64,000 bases of DNA from Rubrobacter xylanophilus DSM 9941 (GTDB lineage Bacteria; Actinomycetota; Rubrobacteria; Rubrobacterales; Rubrobacteraceae), in assembly GCF_000014185.1 (NCBI RefSeq), contig NC_008148.1, forward strand, positions 992,001 to 1,056,000, in the 5' to 3' direction. How positions within the stretch are numbered: position 1 is the first letter of the stretch; each line of letters begins with the position of its first letter. Shown in pieces: positions 23,395 through 32,684 of this stretch. Under the pieces are notes generated by a model. It ran no database searches. It had not been told where the DNA came from and saw only the letters and a list, made by a program, of their open reading frames with translations. A program made the translations under genes and the position numbers.

Positions 23395-25377
23395 CCGGGC
23401 CACCAGGCCCGCTTCCCCAGCGGCTTCATTATGGCCGGGGCGGACAGCACCTGCATCACGAAGGCCGCGATGAACACGGCTGCTGTCCCCAGGCCGAGCG
23501 CCTTTATCTGCAGGGTGTCGGCGAAGGCAAGGCCCCGGTCACGGTGATGAGGATGGCCGCAGCGGAGGCGCTGATGGCGCCCGTGGCGCCCAGCCCCTCC
23601 TCGACGCCCTCCGCCGGCCTCCTTGATGCGCGAGAGCAGAAAGACCTCGTAGTCCATCGAGATGCCGAAGACCAGGATGGGCGCCGGGGCGTCCACGAAG
23701 CCGGTGGCGGTGAGGTTCAGGAGGCGCAAGAGGCGACCCTCCTGGAAGACGAAGACCAGCGAGCAGACCCTTGAGGGGGCGACGGGCGACCGCAAGCCCG
23801 CCGCCAGCGCCAGGTAGGTGGCCCCGATGACGAACAGCCCCGCGTAGAAGAGCAGCGGCGCGCCGAACAGGGCCGCGAGGACGTCACGCTGCTGCGCGGC
23901 GAGGCCGCCGACGGCGAGTCCGCGCCCCCCGGCCCCTCCAGCTCCCCCAGAGCGCCTCGGCGGTCCTCCGGCCGAGTAGGGGCCGGAGCCCGGGCGCCCC
24001 GCGGCGTGACCTCGCCGGGGAAGAGCCCCGGGAGGCACCGGTCTATGCGTTCGAGGATCTCCTTCCCCGCCCGCGCCCGGATCTTCTGCCGCGCCCCGGC
24101 CCGCTCCGGCGCCTCCCTGACCCGCCGCCCGGCCTGCGGCCTCATCCTCTGCTCTGCTCCCTCGGGGACGGCCCCGTACCGCTGCCGGAGCTGCTCCTCG
24201 ACCGCCTCTCCGGTGCGCGCCCGGCCTCGGCCGGCGCGCCTCAGCCACCCGCTCGGCGTACTGCCGCGTCGCCCGCTCCGCGACCGTGTAGACGCTCGTC
24301 ACGCCCTCCACGCCGCCGACGCGCCGGCCGAGGTCCCGGAGCTCTCTCGGGCTCTGCGCGCTGGTCGGGTCGTCCCCGGCGCGCGACCCGGCGCTCTCGG
24401 GCAGGGCCCCGGCGTTGGCCAGCCCGGTCCGGATGTCTGGCAGCGGGTAGAGGAGCGCCCCGCACGCCGCCGCTACGGCGAGCGCGGGCCTCCGCATCCC
24501 CAGCGCCCCGAGCCTCTGCCACACGCTCCGCTCTCCTTCGCGGGGACCGCCGCGCCGTACGGAGAGAGGGTCTATCCTGCGGCCGAGGAGGCCCAGCACC
24601 GCGGACGCCGGGCGTCAGCGCCGCGAGCACCGTCATGCCCACGACGAGCACGCCCCCGATCCCGATCGAGCGCAGCACGGGCAGCGGGAAGAAGAAGAGC
24701 CCGGCGAGCCCGATGAGCACCGCCGCCCCCGAGAGGGAGATGGTGTGCCCCGCCGTGCCCGCGGTGCGGGCCACCGCCGCCTCCTCCACCGGGTGCCGCC
24801 CGAGCTCCTCGCGGAAGCGGTTGACGACGAGCAGCGCGTAGTCTATGCCGAGGCCCGGCCCGAGCCTCGTGGCCACCTGCGTGACGAAGACGGACATCTC
24901 GTAGAACCGGCCGACCACGTACACCGCGCCGAAGGTGGCGGGCACGCTGCAGACGCCCACGAGCGCGGGGATGCCCGCCGCCACGAGCCCGCCGAAGGCG
25001 GCGATGAGTGTCGCGAGCGCGATGGGCAGCGCGAAGACCTCGGCCCTCCGCGCGCTCTCTTGCGCTGCCTCTCGCAGGTCGCTCCCGGCCGCGGCCTGCC
25101 CGGTCACGTAGGTCCGCGGCTCCGGGGTCTTTGAGGCCTTGCGGATCCTCTCCACCATCCCGTCGCCGCCGGAGGCCTCGAGCACGGCGTAGCTTGCGCT
25201 CCTCCGAAGAGGAAGGACGGGCCCCCGGTGGCGCCGGGGACCCGGCGCACCCGCTCCAGGACCGGAAGACGATCACGTAGCTCCCGGCCCCCGCGCCTCC
25301 AGCGCCACGGCCCAGAGCAGGACCGCCGCCCACCTCCTCCGGTAGACGAGCCCGCCAAGCCGGTGGAAAACGCTCAA
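23395..25377 (-). pseudogene. Decayed MMPL/RND-family transporter
   Basis: Pieces of an MMPL drug or lipid exporter appear in order but in changing frames. The N-terminal FHRLGGLVYRRRWAAVLLWAV lies near 25377-25300. A long intact membrane block (PIALATLIAAFGGLVAAGIPALV to GIGGVLVVGMTVLAAL) spans about 25180-24620, followed by LGLLGRRIDPL in a second frame. Further shifts occur near 24235 and 23900, and the C-terminal ISMDYEVFLLSRIKEA lies in yet another frame. Internal blocks are also missing, including part of the first periplasmic loop. Several indels rule out a single sequencing error, so it is a pseudogene. Confidence 0.85.
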
Positions 25378-25511
25378 AGATCGCCCTCCCGAAGCCTGCG
25401 TTTCGCTCTCGGAGCCCAGACGATGAACGAACTTCGCTCGTTTTCCCGAGACGCGTTCCCGCCGGCCCTCCGTCTCGGCTCGGGCTGCGGCGGGGAGGTG
25501 GCTGGGTCGGC

Positions 25512-25517
25512 TAAACT
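25512..25517 (+). promoter_or_regulatory. -10 element of leaderless argH
   Basis: TAAACT followed by seven bases and the GTG start of argH. No -35 is recognised. Confidence 0.5.
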
Positions 25518-25524
25518 ACGCTGC

Positions 25525-26940
25525 GTGAGCGAGAAGGGACATCTGTGGGGCGGGCGGTTCGGTTCGGGGCCGGCGGAGGCTTTCGAGCGCCTGAACGCCT
25601 CCATCCCCTTTGACGTGCGGCTCGCGCCCTACGACGTGCGCGGCTCCATCGCCCACGCCCGGATGCTCGGCGAGACGGGGATAATCTCCCGCGAGGAGGC
25701 GGAGGCGCTCGTGGGCGGCCTGGAGTCGGTGCTCGAGGAGGTGGAGGCCGGGGAGTTTTCGTGGAGCCTCGCCGACGAGGACGTGCACACCGCGGTCGAG
25801 CGCCGGCTGCGGGAGAAGGTGGGCGACGTGGCGCTCAAGCTGCACACCGGGCGCAGCCGCAACGACCAGGTCTCGCTCGACCTGCACCTCTTCTGCCGGG
25901 ACGCCGCGGAGCGCATAGGGGAGGGGCTGCTCGAGGCAATGGCCGCCCTCGTGGAGGTGGCGGAGAGGCACTCCGACCTCGTGCTCCCCGGCTACACGCA
26001 CCTGCAGCGGGCGCAGCCCCTTCTGCTCTCGCACCACCTGCTCGCCCACTTCTGGGCCTTCGCGCGCGACCTCGGGCGTCTGGACGCGGCGAGGGAGGCG
26101 GCCAACGTCTCCCCGCTCGGGGCCGCGGCGCTGGGGGGGACGCCCCACCCGGTGGACCCGGCGCTCGTGGCCGCCGAGCTGGGGATGGAGCCGTTCGCCA
26201 ACTCGCTAGACGCCGTCTCCGAGCGGGACTTCGCCCTCGACCTGCTCTACGCCTGCGCGGTGCTCGGGGTGCACCTCTCGCGGCTCGGGGAGGAGTGGGT
26301 GCTGTGGACCAGCCAGGAGTTCGGGTTCGCCGAACTCGACGACGCCTACTCCTCCGGCTCCTCCATCATGCCCCAGAAAAAGAACCCCGACGCCTACGAG
26401 CTCATGCGCGGCCGGGCGGGGCGCCTCATCGGGGACCTGAGTGCGCTCATGGTCACCCTGAAGGGCCTGCCGCTCGGCTACTCCAAGGATCTGCAGGAGG
26501 ACAAGGAGCCCCTCTTCGACGCCGTGGACGGCGTGCTGGCGGTGCTCGCCGTGCTGCCGGGGATGCTGAGGACGGCGCGCTTCTGCGGCGAGAGGATGGA
26601 GGGGGCCGCGGGCGGGTTCGCGCTGGCCACCGAGCTCGCGGACTTTCTGGCGGCGCGGGGCGTGCCCTTCCGGGAGGCCCACCGGGTGGTCGGGCGGCTC
26701 GTGCGGCGTTGCGAGGAGCTCGGGGTCTCGCTGGAGGAGGTGCCGCGCGCGGAGCTCGCGGCGGCGCACCCGGCGCTCGGGGAGCTGCCGGAGGGCCTCC
26801 TCAGACCGCGGGGGAGCGTTGCGAACAAGAGGAGCCCCGGCTCCACCTCGCCCGCCTCGGTCGAGGAGCAGCTGCGGCGGGCGAGGGAGCTCCTGCTCGC
26901 CCGCCGCGGCGGGGCTCGGTCAACAGAGCACAGGGGGTGA
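25525..26940 (+). CDS. argH: Argininosuccinate lyase
   Basis: A 471-residue member of the fumarase/aspartase superfamily. It splits argininosuccinate into arginine and fumarate, the last step of arginine synthesis. It has the N-terminal LWGGRF, DVHTAVE near residue 95, HTGRSRNDQV, GYTHLQRAQP (catalytic His), and the signature SSIMPQKKNPD near residue 280 with the mobile-loop serines. Length is normal. The GTG at 25525 follows a -10 by 7 nt, pointing to a leaderless mRNA; a longer in-frame N-terminus from 25423 does not resemble the family. No other arg genes are nearby. Confidence 0.95.
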   Translation: MSEKGHLWGGRFGSGPAEAFERLNASIPFDVRLAPYDVRGSIAHARMLGETGIISREEAEALVGGLESVLEEVEAGEFSWSLADEDVHTAVERRLREKVGDVALKLHTGRSRNDQVSLDLHLFCRDAAERIGEGLLEAMAALVEVAERHSDLVLPGYTHLQRAQPLLLSHHLLAHFWAFARDLGRLDAAREAANVSPLGAAALGGTPHPVDPALVAAELGMEPFANSLDAVSERDFALDLLYACAVLGVHLSRLGEEWVLWTSQEFGFAELDDAYSSGSSIMPQKKNPDAYELMRGRAGRLIGDLSALMVTLKGLPLGYSKDLQEDKEPLFDAVDGVLAVLAVLPGMLRTARFCGERMEGAAGGFALATELADFLAARGVPFREAHRVVGRLVRRCEELGVSLEEVPRAELAAAHPALGELPEGLLRPRGSVANKRSPGSTSPASVEEQLRRARELLLARRGGARSTEHRG

Positions 26941-26947
26941 CGCAGGC

Positions 26948-27763
26948 GTGCGCATAGTCCAGATGTCCGACATCCACGTGGGCTCCGGGCTCTTCCGGCC
27001 GGAGCTGCTCGAGGCGGCGGTCCGGGAGACCAACGAGCTGCGCCCGGACCTCGTGGCCGTGGCCGGGGACCTCACCATGGAGGGCTACCGGTGGGAGTTC
27101 GAGGAGGCCAGGCGCCACCTCGACCGGCTCGAGTGCCCCCACGTCGTGGTGGTCATGGGCAACCACGACGCCAAGAGCGTGGGCTACCGGCACTTCGAGG
27201 ACATCTTCGGCAGCCGGGCCCGCTCGCTGGTCGTCCCCTCGCCGCAGGGGGAGGCCAAGGTGGTGGCCATCGACTCCACCAAGCCGGACCTCGACGAGGG
27301 GGAGGTGGGGCGGGAGTACTACGCCTGGATCGACTCGGAGTTCCGGGGGTGGGAGCGCGGGCCGAAGATACTCATGATCCACCACCACATACTCGCCGTC
27401 CCCGGCACCGGGCGCGACGTCAACATCCTGCGCGACGCCGGGGACGTGATGGCGATGCTGCGGGAGCTTAAGGTGGACATGGTGCTCTCCGGCCACCGGC
27501 ACGTGCCCTACGTGTGGAGCATCTCCGGCGTCCGGGTCATCCACTCCGGCACCGTCTCCAGCCTCCGGGTGCGGGGGACCATGCCCCCCTCGTACAACCT
27601 CATCGACCTGGACGACGAGACCGTGAGGATCACGCTGCGCGAGCCGGGGAAGGGGAAGGAGGGGGAGACGCCGCTCGCCAGCTTCTCCCGCAAGCCCGTG
27701 ACCACCAGCAGGTTCTACGTGGAGATGGAGCGCTTCGTGCGCTACGAGGAGATGCCCTTCTAG
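26948..27763 (+). CDS. Calcineurin-like metallophosphoesterase
   Basis: A 271-residue phosphoesterase with the complete dinuclear metal site: MSDIHVG (D-x-H), VAGDLT (GD), MGNHDA (GNHD), IHHHIL (His) and SGHRHVP (GHxH). The fold and motif spacing match class III cyclic-nucleotide phosphodiesterase and ICC-like enzymes, but the substrate is unknown. The last ~50 residues are a charged tail (PGKGKEGE and SRFYVEMERF). The GTG start lies 7 bp after argH, so it may be read from the same transcript. Its stop shares the CTAG with the convergent small gene. Confidence 0.88.
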   Translation: MRIVQMSDIHVGSGLFRPELLEAAVRETNELRPDLVAVAGDLTMEGYRWEFEEARRHLDRLECPHVVVVMGNHDAKSVGYRHFEDIFGSRARSLVVPSPQGEAKVVAIDSTKPDLDEGEVGREYYAWIDSEFRGWERGPKILMIHHHILAVPGTGRDVNILRDAGDVMAMLRELKVDMVLSGHRHVPYVWSISGVRVIHSGTVSSLRVRGTMPPSYNLIDLDDETVRITLREPGKGKEGETPLASFSRKPVTTSRFYVEMERFVRYEEMPF

Positions 27764-28119
27764 CCCGGGAGGAGCCCCAGGCCCTGCGTCTGGCCGGTCT
27801 TCTCGAAGGCCCGCCGGAGGAGCTCGCGCCCCTCCTCGAGCTCCTCCTCCGAGCGGGCCTTCTCCTCTATCGTGCGGACCGACTCCTCCAGGGCGGACTC
27901 GTCGAAGACGATGCCCGGGAGGCCGATGATGACCTCCCGGATCTGGCGGTAGACGAAGTCCGGCTCCCCGGCGTACACCCAGGCCCGGCGGCTGTTGACC
28001 CAGGCCCAGCCCTTCATCCGCAGGGTGTTCTCGATGTCCTCGTCCTCCAGGCCGTACAGCTCGATGCGCGCCCGGTGGGCCGTGATGAGCTCCGGTTTTA
28101 TCCTGACCTTCGCCGCCAC
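27760..28119 (-). CDS. Uncharacterised 119-residue protein
   Basis: A soluble, acidic, helix-rich protein that I do not recognise. The N-terminal half is mixed (KVRIKPELITAHRARIELYGLEDEDIENTLRMKGWAWVNSRRAWVYAG), and the C-terminal half is a long charged helix (RTIEEKARSEEELEEGRELLRRAF). There is no cysteine cluster, signal peptide or membrane segment. It begins at a GTG at 28119, six bases after the osmoprotectant-binding protein gene on the same strand, so it may be the tail of that operon. It converges on the phosphoesterase with a 4-bp stop overlap. Confidence 0.65.
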   Translation of the reverse strand: MAAKVRIKPELITAHRARIELYGLEDEDIENTLRMKGWAWVNSRRAWVYAGEPDFVYRQIREVIIGLPGIVFDESALEESVRTIEEKARSEEELEEGRELLRRAFEKTGQTQGLGLLPG

Positions 28120-28124
28120 GGCGG

Positions 28125-29084
28125 CTAGTTTATCAGACCCTCCCGCTCCAGATACTCCCGGGCCACGTCCTCCGGGTCCTCCTTCTGGAGGTCCACCCGG
28201 CCGTTGAGCCTTCGCATGGTCTCCACGTCGAGGCTGGCCGAGACCTCGTTGAGGACCTCCCGGATCTTCGGGTTCTTCTCGAGCACCTCGGTGCGCACCA
28301 CGGGGGCGGGCTGGTAGAAGGGCCAGATGCTCTTGGGGTCCTCGAGCACCACCAGCCGGTCGGAGGCCAGCTGGCCGTCGGTGGTGAAGCCCACCCCGAC
28401 GTCCCCCTCGCCCTGCAGCACCCCCTGGTAGCGGAGCCCGATGCTGTTGACGATCTCCACGTCCTTGAAGTCGAGCGCCGGGTAGTTCTCCTTCATGTTC
28501 GGGAAGCCGTCCTCCCGCCCCTGGAACTCGGAGAAGGAGACGAACACCAGGTTCGGGGAGGCCTCGGCGAGATCCTCGAGCGTCCTCAGGTCGTAGCGCT
28601 CGGCGGCCTCCCGGCGCACGAAGATGCCGTAGGTGTTGTTGAAGGGCGCGGGCCTGAGCATGGTGTCGGCCGGATCGCGCCCGGCGTAGAGCTCCTTCGC
28701 CCTCTGGTAGGTCTGCTCTGGGGTGTCCAGCTGCGCCGGGTCGCCCTCGTAGTCGAGCACCGCGGCCAGCGCGGTGCCGGTGTACTCGGGATAGAGGTCT
28801 ATCTGCCCGTTCTGGAGGGCCCTGTCGGCGATCTGCTCGCTGCCGAGGTTCAGCCGCCGCTCCACCTTGAAGCCGGCGTCCTCGAGCGCCAGGGCGTACA
28901 TGTTGCCGAGGATGTACTGCTCGGTGAAGTTCTTGGAGCCCACGGTGATCGCGGGGCCTCCCCCTTCCCCGGCGCCGGGGCCGGAGCCGCCGCTCTCGCC
29001 CACGTTGCCGCAGGCGACGAGCGCGAGCGCCAGGAGCGCCGCCAGAAGCCCGGCCGCGGCGCGCGGTATGGCTCTCTCTTCCAT
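28125..29084 (-). CDS. Osmoprotectant (glycine betaine/choline-type) ABC transporter binding lipoprotein
   Basis: A 319-residue OpuCC/OsmF-type substrate-binding protein. The signal peptide ends in the lipobox LVAC (Cys 25), so it is a lipoprotein on the outer face of the membrane. The mature protein begins with a Gly/Ser-rich stretch, then ITVGSKNFTEQYILGNMYALALE, LNLGSEQIADRALQNGQIDLYPEYTGTAL and GFTTDGQLASDRLVVLEDPK, all typical of the quaternary-amine family. It works with the two permeases and ATPase upstream. The ligand could be glycine betaine, choline, carnitine or a related solute. Confidence 0.88.
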   Translation of the reverse strand: MEERAIPRAAAGLLAALLALALVACGNVGESGGSGPGAGEGGGPAITVGSKNFTEQYILGNMYALALEDAGFKVERRLNLGSEQIADRALQNGQIDLYPEYTGTALAAVLDYEGDPAQLDTPEQTYQRAKELYAGRDPADTMLRPAPFNNTYGIFVRREAAERYDLRTLEDLAEASPNLVFVSFSEFQGREDGFPNMKENYPALDFKDVEIVNSIGLRYQGVLQGEGDVGVGFTTDGQLASDRLVVLEDPKSIWPFYQPAPVVRTEVLEKNPKIREVLNEVSASLDVETMRRLNGRVDLQKEDPEDVAREYLEREGLIN

Positions 29085-29114
29085 CTCTCGGATCTCCTCT
29101 CTCAGAGCCGCCGT

Positions 29115-29771
29115 TTACTTCGTCCGCCTTCTCCGGGCCAGGCGCAGCCCCTTCGGGGTGAGCGCCCGCTCCAGGGCGCCGAAGAGCGCCTCCGTGGCCA
29201 CCGCCAGCGCCGCCACCGAGATGGCCCCGGCCAGCAGGATCGCCTCGTCGCCCCGCTGGAAGCCCTCCACGATCAGGTTCCCCAGCCCCCCTCCCCCGAT
29301 AAAGGTGGCCAGGGTGGCGCTCGCCACCACCTGCACCGCCGAGGTGCGCACCCCCGCGAAGACCACCGGCGCGGCCATGGGCAGCTGGATGTCGCGCAGG
29401 ATCTGGGCCTCGGAGAGCCCCATGCCGCGCGCGGCGTCCACCACCTCGCCGCTGACCTCCCGCAGCCCGGTGGTGGCGTTGATGAGGATGGGGGGGACGG
29501 CGAGCGCGGTGAGCGCGACGAGCGAGGGCGCGAACCCGAACCCCAGAAAGGGCAGCGCGAGCGCCAGGAGCGCCAGCGAGGGCACCGCCCGCCCCACGTT
29601 GCCGGCGTTGACGGCGATTGCGGTCCCCAGGGGGCTGTTGCGCACCGCGAGCGCCACCGGGAGGGCGACGAGCGTGGCGAGGGCCACGGCGAGCGCGGAG
29701 AGCTCCACGTGGGTGAGCAGCAGCCCCGGGAACTGCGGCCGCAGGAACACCTGCAGGATGCCCTCCATCAC
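29115..29771 (-). CDS. Osmoprotectant ABC transporter permease (second)
   Basis: A 218-residue inner-membrane permease with about six segments. It has the EAA loop in the form EVVDAARGMGLSEAQILRDIQLPMAAPVVFAGVR, and GGGGLGNLIVEGFQRGD near residue 155, both typical of OpuCB/OpuCD proteins. The GTG start overlaps the stop of the first permease by 4 bp, and the binding protein follows after 30 bp. Confidence 0.88.
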   Translation of the reverse strand: MMEGILQVFLRPQFPGLLLTHVELSALAVALATLVALPVALAVRNSPLGTAIAVNAGNVGRAVPSLALLALALPFLGFGFAPSLVALTALAVPPILINATTGLREVSGEVVDAARGMGLSEAQILRDIQLPMAAPVVFAGVRTSAVQVVASATLATFIGGGGLGNLIVEGFQRGDEAILLAGAISVAALAVATEALFGALERALTPKGLRLARRRRTK

Positions 29772-30478
29772 CGCCCCGAACCCCCGGCCCGGCGGGCCCA
29801 GGGCCTGAGCCGCCGCTCCAGCAGCAGCAGCCCCACGTCGGCGGCCACGGCCAGCGCCGTGGCCAGCGCCGCCCCCGCGATGATCATGGTCGGAAACAGC
29901 CGGTCTATCCCGTCGAAGATGAGCTGTCCCAAGCCCCCGCCCGCGATGTAGGCGCCGATGGTGGCGATCCCTATGACCGTCACGGTGGCGATCCTCACGC
30001 CCGCCACGATGACCGGCAGCGCCAGCGGCAGCTCCACCTTGAAGAGGATCTGGCGGGGGGTGAGCCCCATGCCGCGGGCGGCGTCGATGGTCTCGGGCGG
30101 GACGGAGTCCAGCCCGGCGACGGTGTTCCGCACCAGGACGAGGATGGAGTAGGCCACCAGCGCGATGATGACCGCGTTGGGGCCTATCCCCACGCCGGGG
30201 ATGGTGACCAGGATGGCGAAGAGGGCGAGGCTGGGGATGGTGAACAGCAGCCCGGCCAGAAACACCACCGGCGGGTAGGCCTTGCGGTAGCGGGCCACGA
30301 GCACCCCGGTGGGCAGCGAGACGGCGAGCGCTATGGCCAGCGAGACGCCGGAGAGGTAGATGTGCCCGACGAGCGCCGGCAGGATGTCCTCGGCGAAGTT
30401 CTCGCGCACCCAGGCCCAGTCCATGATCCTGGGCTCCAGCCGCTGGAGCAGGGCGAGGCTCGCGGGGGCGGACTCCAT
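29768..30478 (-). CDS. Osmoprotectant ABC transporter permease (first)
   Basis: A 236-residue permease with the same fold as its neighbour. The EAA loop is ETIDAARGMGLTPRQILFKVELPLALPVIVAGVR, followed by AYIAGGGLGQLIFDGIDR. It probably forms the heterodimeric channel with the gene at 29115. The start could be the ATG at 30478 or an internal ATG at 30424 (MDWAWVRENF), which is closer to the usual family N-terminus. It lies three bases after the ATPase gene. Confidence 0.87.
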   Translation of the reverse strand: MESAPASLALLQRLEPRIMDWAWVRENFAEDILPALVGHIYLSGVSLAIALAVSLPTGVLVARYRKAYPPVVFLAGLLFTIPSLALFAILVTIPGVGIGPNAVIIALVAYSILVLVRNTVAGLDSVPPETIDAARGMGLTPRQILFKVELPLALPVIVAGVRIATVTVIGIATIGAYIAGGGLGQLIFDGIDRLFPTMIIAGAALATALAVAADVGLLLLERRLRPWARRAGGSGR

Positions 30479-30481
30479 CCC

Positions 30482-31447
30482 CTACCCGGCCCTGCCGGAG
30501 AGCCGCCGCAGCCCGTCGAGGCTCAGCGAGCCGCGCACCCCGCCGTCACCGGAGAGCACCAGCACCCGTTCGGCGCCCGAGCCGATCATCTCCGAGAGCG
30601 CGTCCTTGAGGGAGGCCTGCTCCGGGAGGCGCGGCAGGCCGCCGTTGCCCCGCGGGGGGTCGAGCTCGACCTCCTCGAGCCGGGTGAGGGAGAGCCGCTT
30701 GAGCACCCTGTCCGCCCCCACGAAGGAGGCCACGAACTCCGAGGCGGGGCTGGTGAGGATGTTCTCCGGGCTGTCGTACTGGGCGAGGGTGCCGCCCTCC
30801 TTAAGGATGGCGATCCTGTCGCCCAGCTTTATGGCCTCGTCTATGTCGTGGGTGACGAAGACGATGGTCTTCTTTATGTCCTGCTGGATCTTCAGGAACT
30901 CGTCCTGCAGCCGCTCGCGGGTTATGGGGTCCACCGCCCCGAAGGGCTCGTCCATGAGCATTATGGGGGGGTCGGCCGCGAGCGCCCGCGCCACCCCTAC
31001 CCGCTGCTGCTGGCCCCCGGAGAGCTCCGCCGGGTAGCGGTCCCGGAACCCGGCGGGGTCGAGGCCGACGAGCTCCAGCAGCTCGTCCACCCGCCGCCGG
31101 ATGCGCTCCCTGTCCCACTCCAGCAGGCTGGGGACGGTCCCCACGTTCTCCGCGATGGTCCGGTGGGGGAAGAGCCCTATCTGCTGGATGGCGTACCCGA
31201 TCTTGCGCCGCAGCTCGGTGCCGCTTATCCGGGTGTTCGGCTCGCCGCCGATGAGGATCTCGCCCTCCGTCGGCTCGATGAGCCGGTTGATCATCCGCAT
31301 GGTGGTGGTCTTGCCGCAGCCCGAGGGCCCCACGAGGACGCAGATCTCGCCCTCCGGCACCTCGAAGGAGAGGTTTTCCACCGCAGGCCGCTCCGAGCCG
31401 GGGTAGGTCTTGGTGACGCCCCTGAACTCGATCATCGCATCCCCCAT
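30482..31447 (-). CDS. Osmoprotectant ABC transporter ATP-binding protein
   Basis: A 321-residue ATPase. It has the Walker A GPSGCGKTT near residue 40, Q-loop IQQIGLFPH, signature LSGGQQQR, Walker B IMLMDEPFGAVDP and switch His in FVTHDIDEA. After residue ~255 a short CBS-like region (ASLKDALSEMIGSGAERVLVLSGDGGVRGSLS) matches the regulatory tail of OpuCA proteins, which sense ionic strength; only one CBS unit is obvious. It leads the four-gene operon. A TATACT on the minus strand at 31540-31545 is a possible -10, with a leader of about 90 nt. Confidence 0.9.
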   Translation of the reverse strand: MGDAMIEFRGVTKTYPGSERPAVENLSFEVPEGEICVLVGPSGCGKTTTMRMINRLIEPTEGEILIGGEPNTRISGTELRRKIGYAIQQIGLFPHRTIAENVGTVPSLLEWDRERIRRRVDELLELVGLDPAGFRDRYPAELSGGQQQRVGVARALAADPPIMLMDEPFGAVDPITRERLQDEFLKIQQDIKKTIVFVTHDIDEAIKLGDRIAILKEGGTLAQYDSPENILTSPASEFVASFVGADRVLKRLSLTRLEEVELDPPRGNGGLPRLPEQASLKDALSEMIGSGAERVLVLSGDGGVRGSLSLDGLRRLSGRAG

Positions 31448-31592
31448 AGGCCCGGCCGTCCTCCAGGCAACGCCTCGCTGGCCTCTGCACGCGCCATGAT
31501 ACGGGCTCCTCCAGACATCTTGCGGGCTGCTGTCGAGACAGTATACTTCATCGCCACCCCCGTTTCGGGGCGGGATCGTCCCCGCGGGAGGC

Positions 31593-31868
31593 TCAGTCGC
31601 CGCCTATGCCGAGCAGCAGGTAGAGCACGAGGTACCCCGCCGCGGCGACGAGCGCTACGGCATAGAAGTTCGCCGGGTCCAGCCACGCCGGCAGGCTCCC
31701 GCCGAGCGCGTTCAGCGCGAGGACCGCCGGCGACTCAAGCAGCACCCCGAGGCCGTAGATCCCCTCGGTGAGCGCGTTGGTGGAGCGCTCTATCCCGGCG
31801 AAGACCAGCGCCGCGTGGGCGACGATGAGCAGCACCACCAGCGCCAGCACGGTGCGCAGGAGGGCCAT
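31593..31868 (-). CDS. Small two-segment membrane protein
   Basis: A 91-residue hydrophobic protein of unknown function. Residues 1-25 form one membrane helix (ALLRTVLALVVLLIVAHAALVFAG). A central amphipathic part follows (IERSTNALTEGIYGLGVLLESPAVLALNALGG), and then a second helix near the C-terminus (FYAVALVAAAGYLVLYLLLGIG). The ATG at 31868 overlaps the stop of the upstream small gene (ATGA), so the two are translationally coupled. Confidence 0.65.
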   Translation of the reverse strand: MALLRTVLALVVLLIVAHAALVFAGIERSTNALTEGIYGLGVLLESPAVLALNALGGSLPAWLDPANFYAVALVAAAGYLVLYLLLGIGGD

Positions 31869-32197
31869 CAGGAGGCCGCCCTCCTCCGCTGCGCGTCCCG
31901 CCGCACCCGGTTCTCGCGGGTGGTCTTCTCGGACCCTGCCCTCCGGGAGCGCCGCCCGCCGCCCACCGCGGCGTACGCCGCCCCAGAGAGGCAGAAGCAG
32001 GCGAGTCCCACCGCGAAGGTGACCGGATCGCGCATCAGGACGCCCGCGGCCGCCGCGGCCCCGCTCACCCACCACAGCGCAAAGTACGCCCCGGCTCGCC
32101 GGGTGTTCGGGAACATCGACATAAAGATGCCAAACGCCACGCCCGCCAGCGCGGCGAGAAGGAGCAGGGCTCCGACAAGGCCGAGGAGAAAGCTCAC
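31868..32197 (-). CDS. Small membrane protein with basic tail
   Basis: A 109-residue protein with two or three membrane helices in residues 1-75 and a strongly basic C-terminal tail ([28 protein letters not shown]), which probably stays in the cytoplasm. No family is recognised. It starts at a GTG at 32197 and is coupled to the next small membrane gene. Confidence 0.6.
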   Translation of the reverse strand: MSFLLGLVGALLLLAALAGVAFGIFMSMFPNTRRAGAYFALWWVSGAAAAAGVLMRDPVTFAVGLACFCLSGAAYAAVGGGRRSRRAGSEKTTRENRVRRDAQRRRAAS

Positions 32198-32230
32198 GGG
32201 CCTAGATCCTACAGCAACGGTGCGGCGTTT

Positions 32231-32620
32231 TCACCCTCCTTTGCGGGCCATCGAGCGGCGGTACTCGCGCATCTCCTCGAGGAGACGCTCCCAGCTCTTC
32301 ACCGGCGACTCCAGCCGGTTGCCGTACAAGGAGAGCTTGTGCACGAACTCGTGCAGCGCGCTCGGGGTCTCGGAGACGCACCGCGGGTCGGCCACCACCA
32401 GAACCTCCCACTCCTCGAGCTCCTTTATGTTGTTTATGGCCTCTTTGAGCGCGGGCTTGTGGTAGAGGAGGTGCCCCGGGGCCTCTATGTCCCTGTAGGT
32501 CGCAACGAGCTCGTAGCCACGCTGCGCCGCGTAGGTTTCGACGGCGCGCTCCTGCTCCTCCAGGGAGGGCAGCCCGGAGGAGCTCTCCGTCCTTATGTAA
32601 GCCGCCGCCCGGACCATCAC
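32231..32620 (-). CDS. Resolvase-like domain protein, probably inactive
   Basis: A 129-residue protein with the outline of the serine-recombinase catalytic domain: an N-terminal RAAAYIRTESSSGLPSLEEQERAVETYAAQRGYELVATYRDIEAPG and the later WEVLVVADPRCVSETPSALHEF, which matches the region around the second arginine pair. The position of the catalytic Ser in Y-x-R-V-S is Glu here, and only one arginine of the R-x-x-R pair remains. There is no DNA-binding domain. It is probably a domesticated, non-recombining relative. It starts at a GTG at 32620 (or ATG 32617), upstream of tRNA-Pro on the opposite strand. Confidence 0.6.
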   Translation of the reverse strand: MMVRAAAYIRTESSSGLPSLEEQERAVETYAAQRGYELVATYRDIEAPGHLLYHKPALKEAINNIKELEEWEVLVVADPRCVSETPSALHEFVHKLSLYGNRLESPVKSWERLLEEMREYRRSMARKGG

Positions 32621-32684
32621 CGCGGCATGATATCACGGGGTGCGTCTGGTATGATCTAGGCTGCGCGAACCAAAGGGAGCGCGG

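Noticed and set aside
25423-25524. A longer argH N-terminus starting at the ATG at 25423
   Set aside because: The extra residues do not match argininosuccinate lyases, and a -10 lies inside that stretch just before the GTG.
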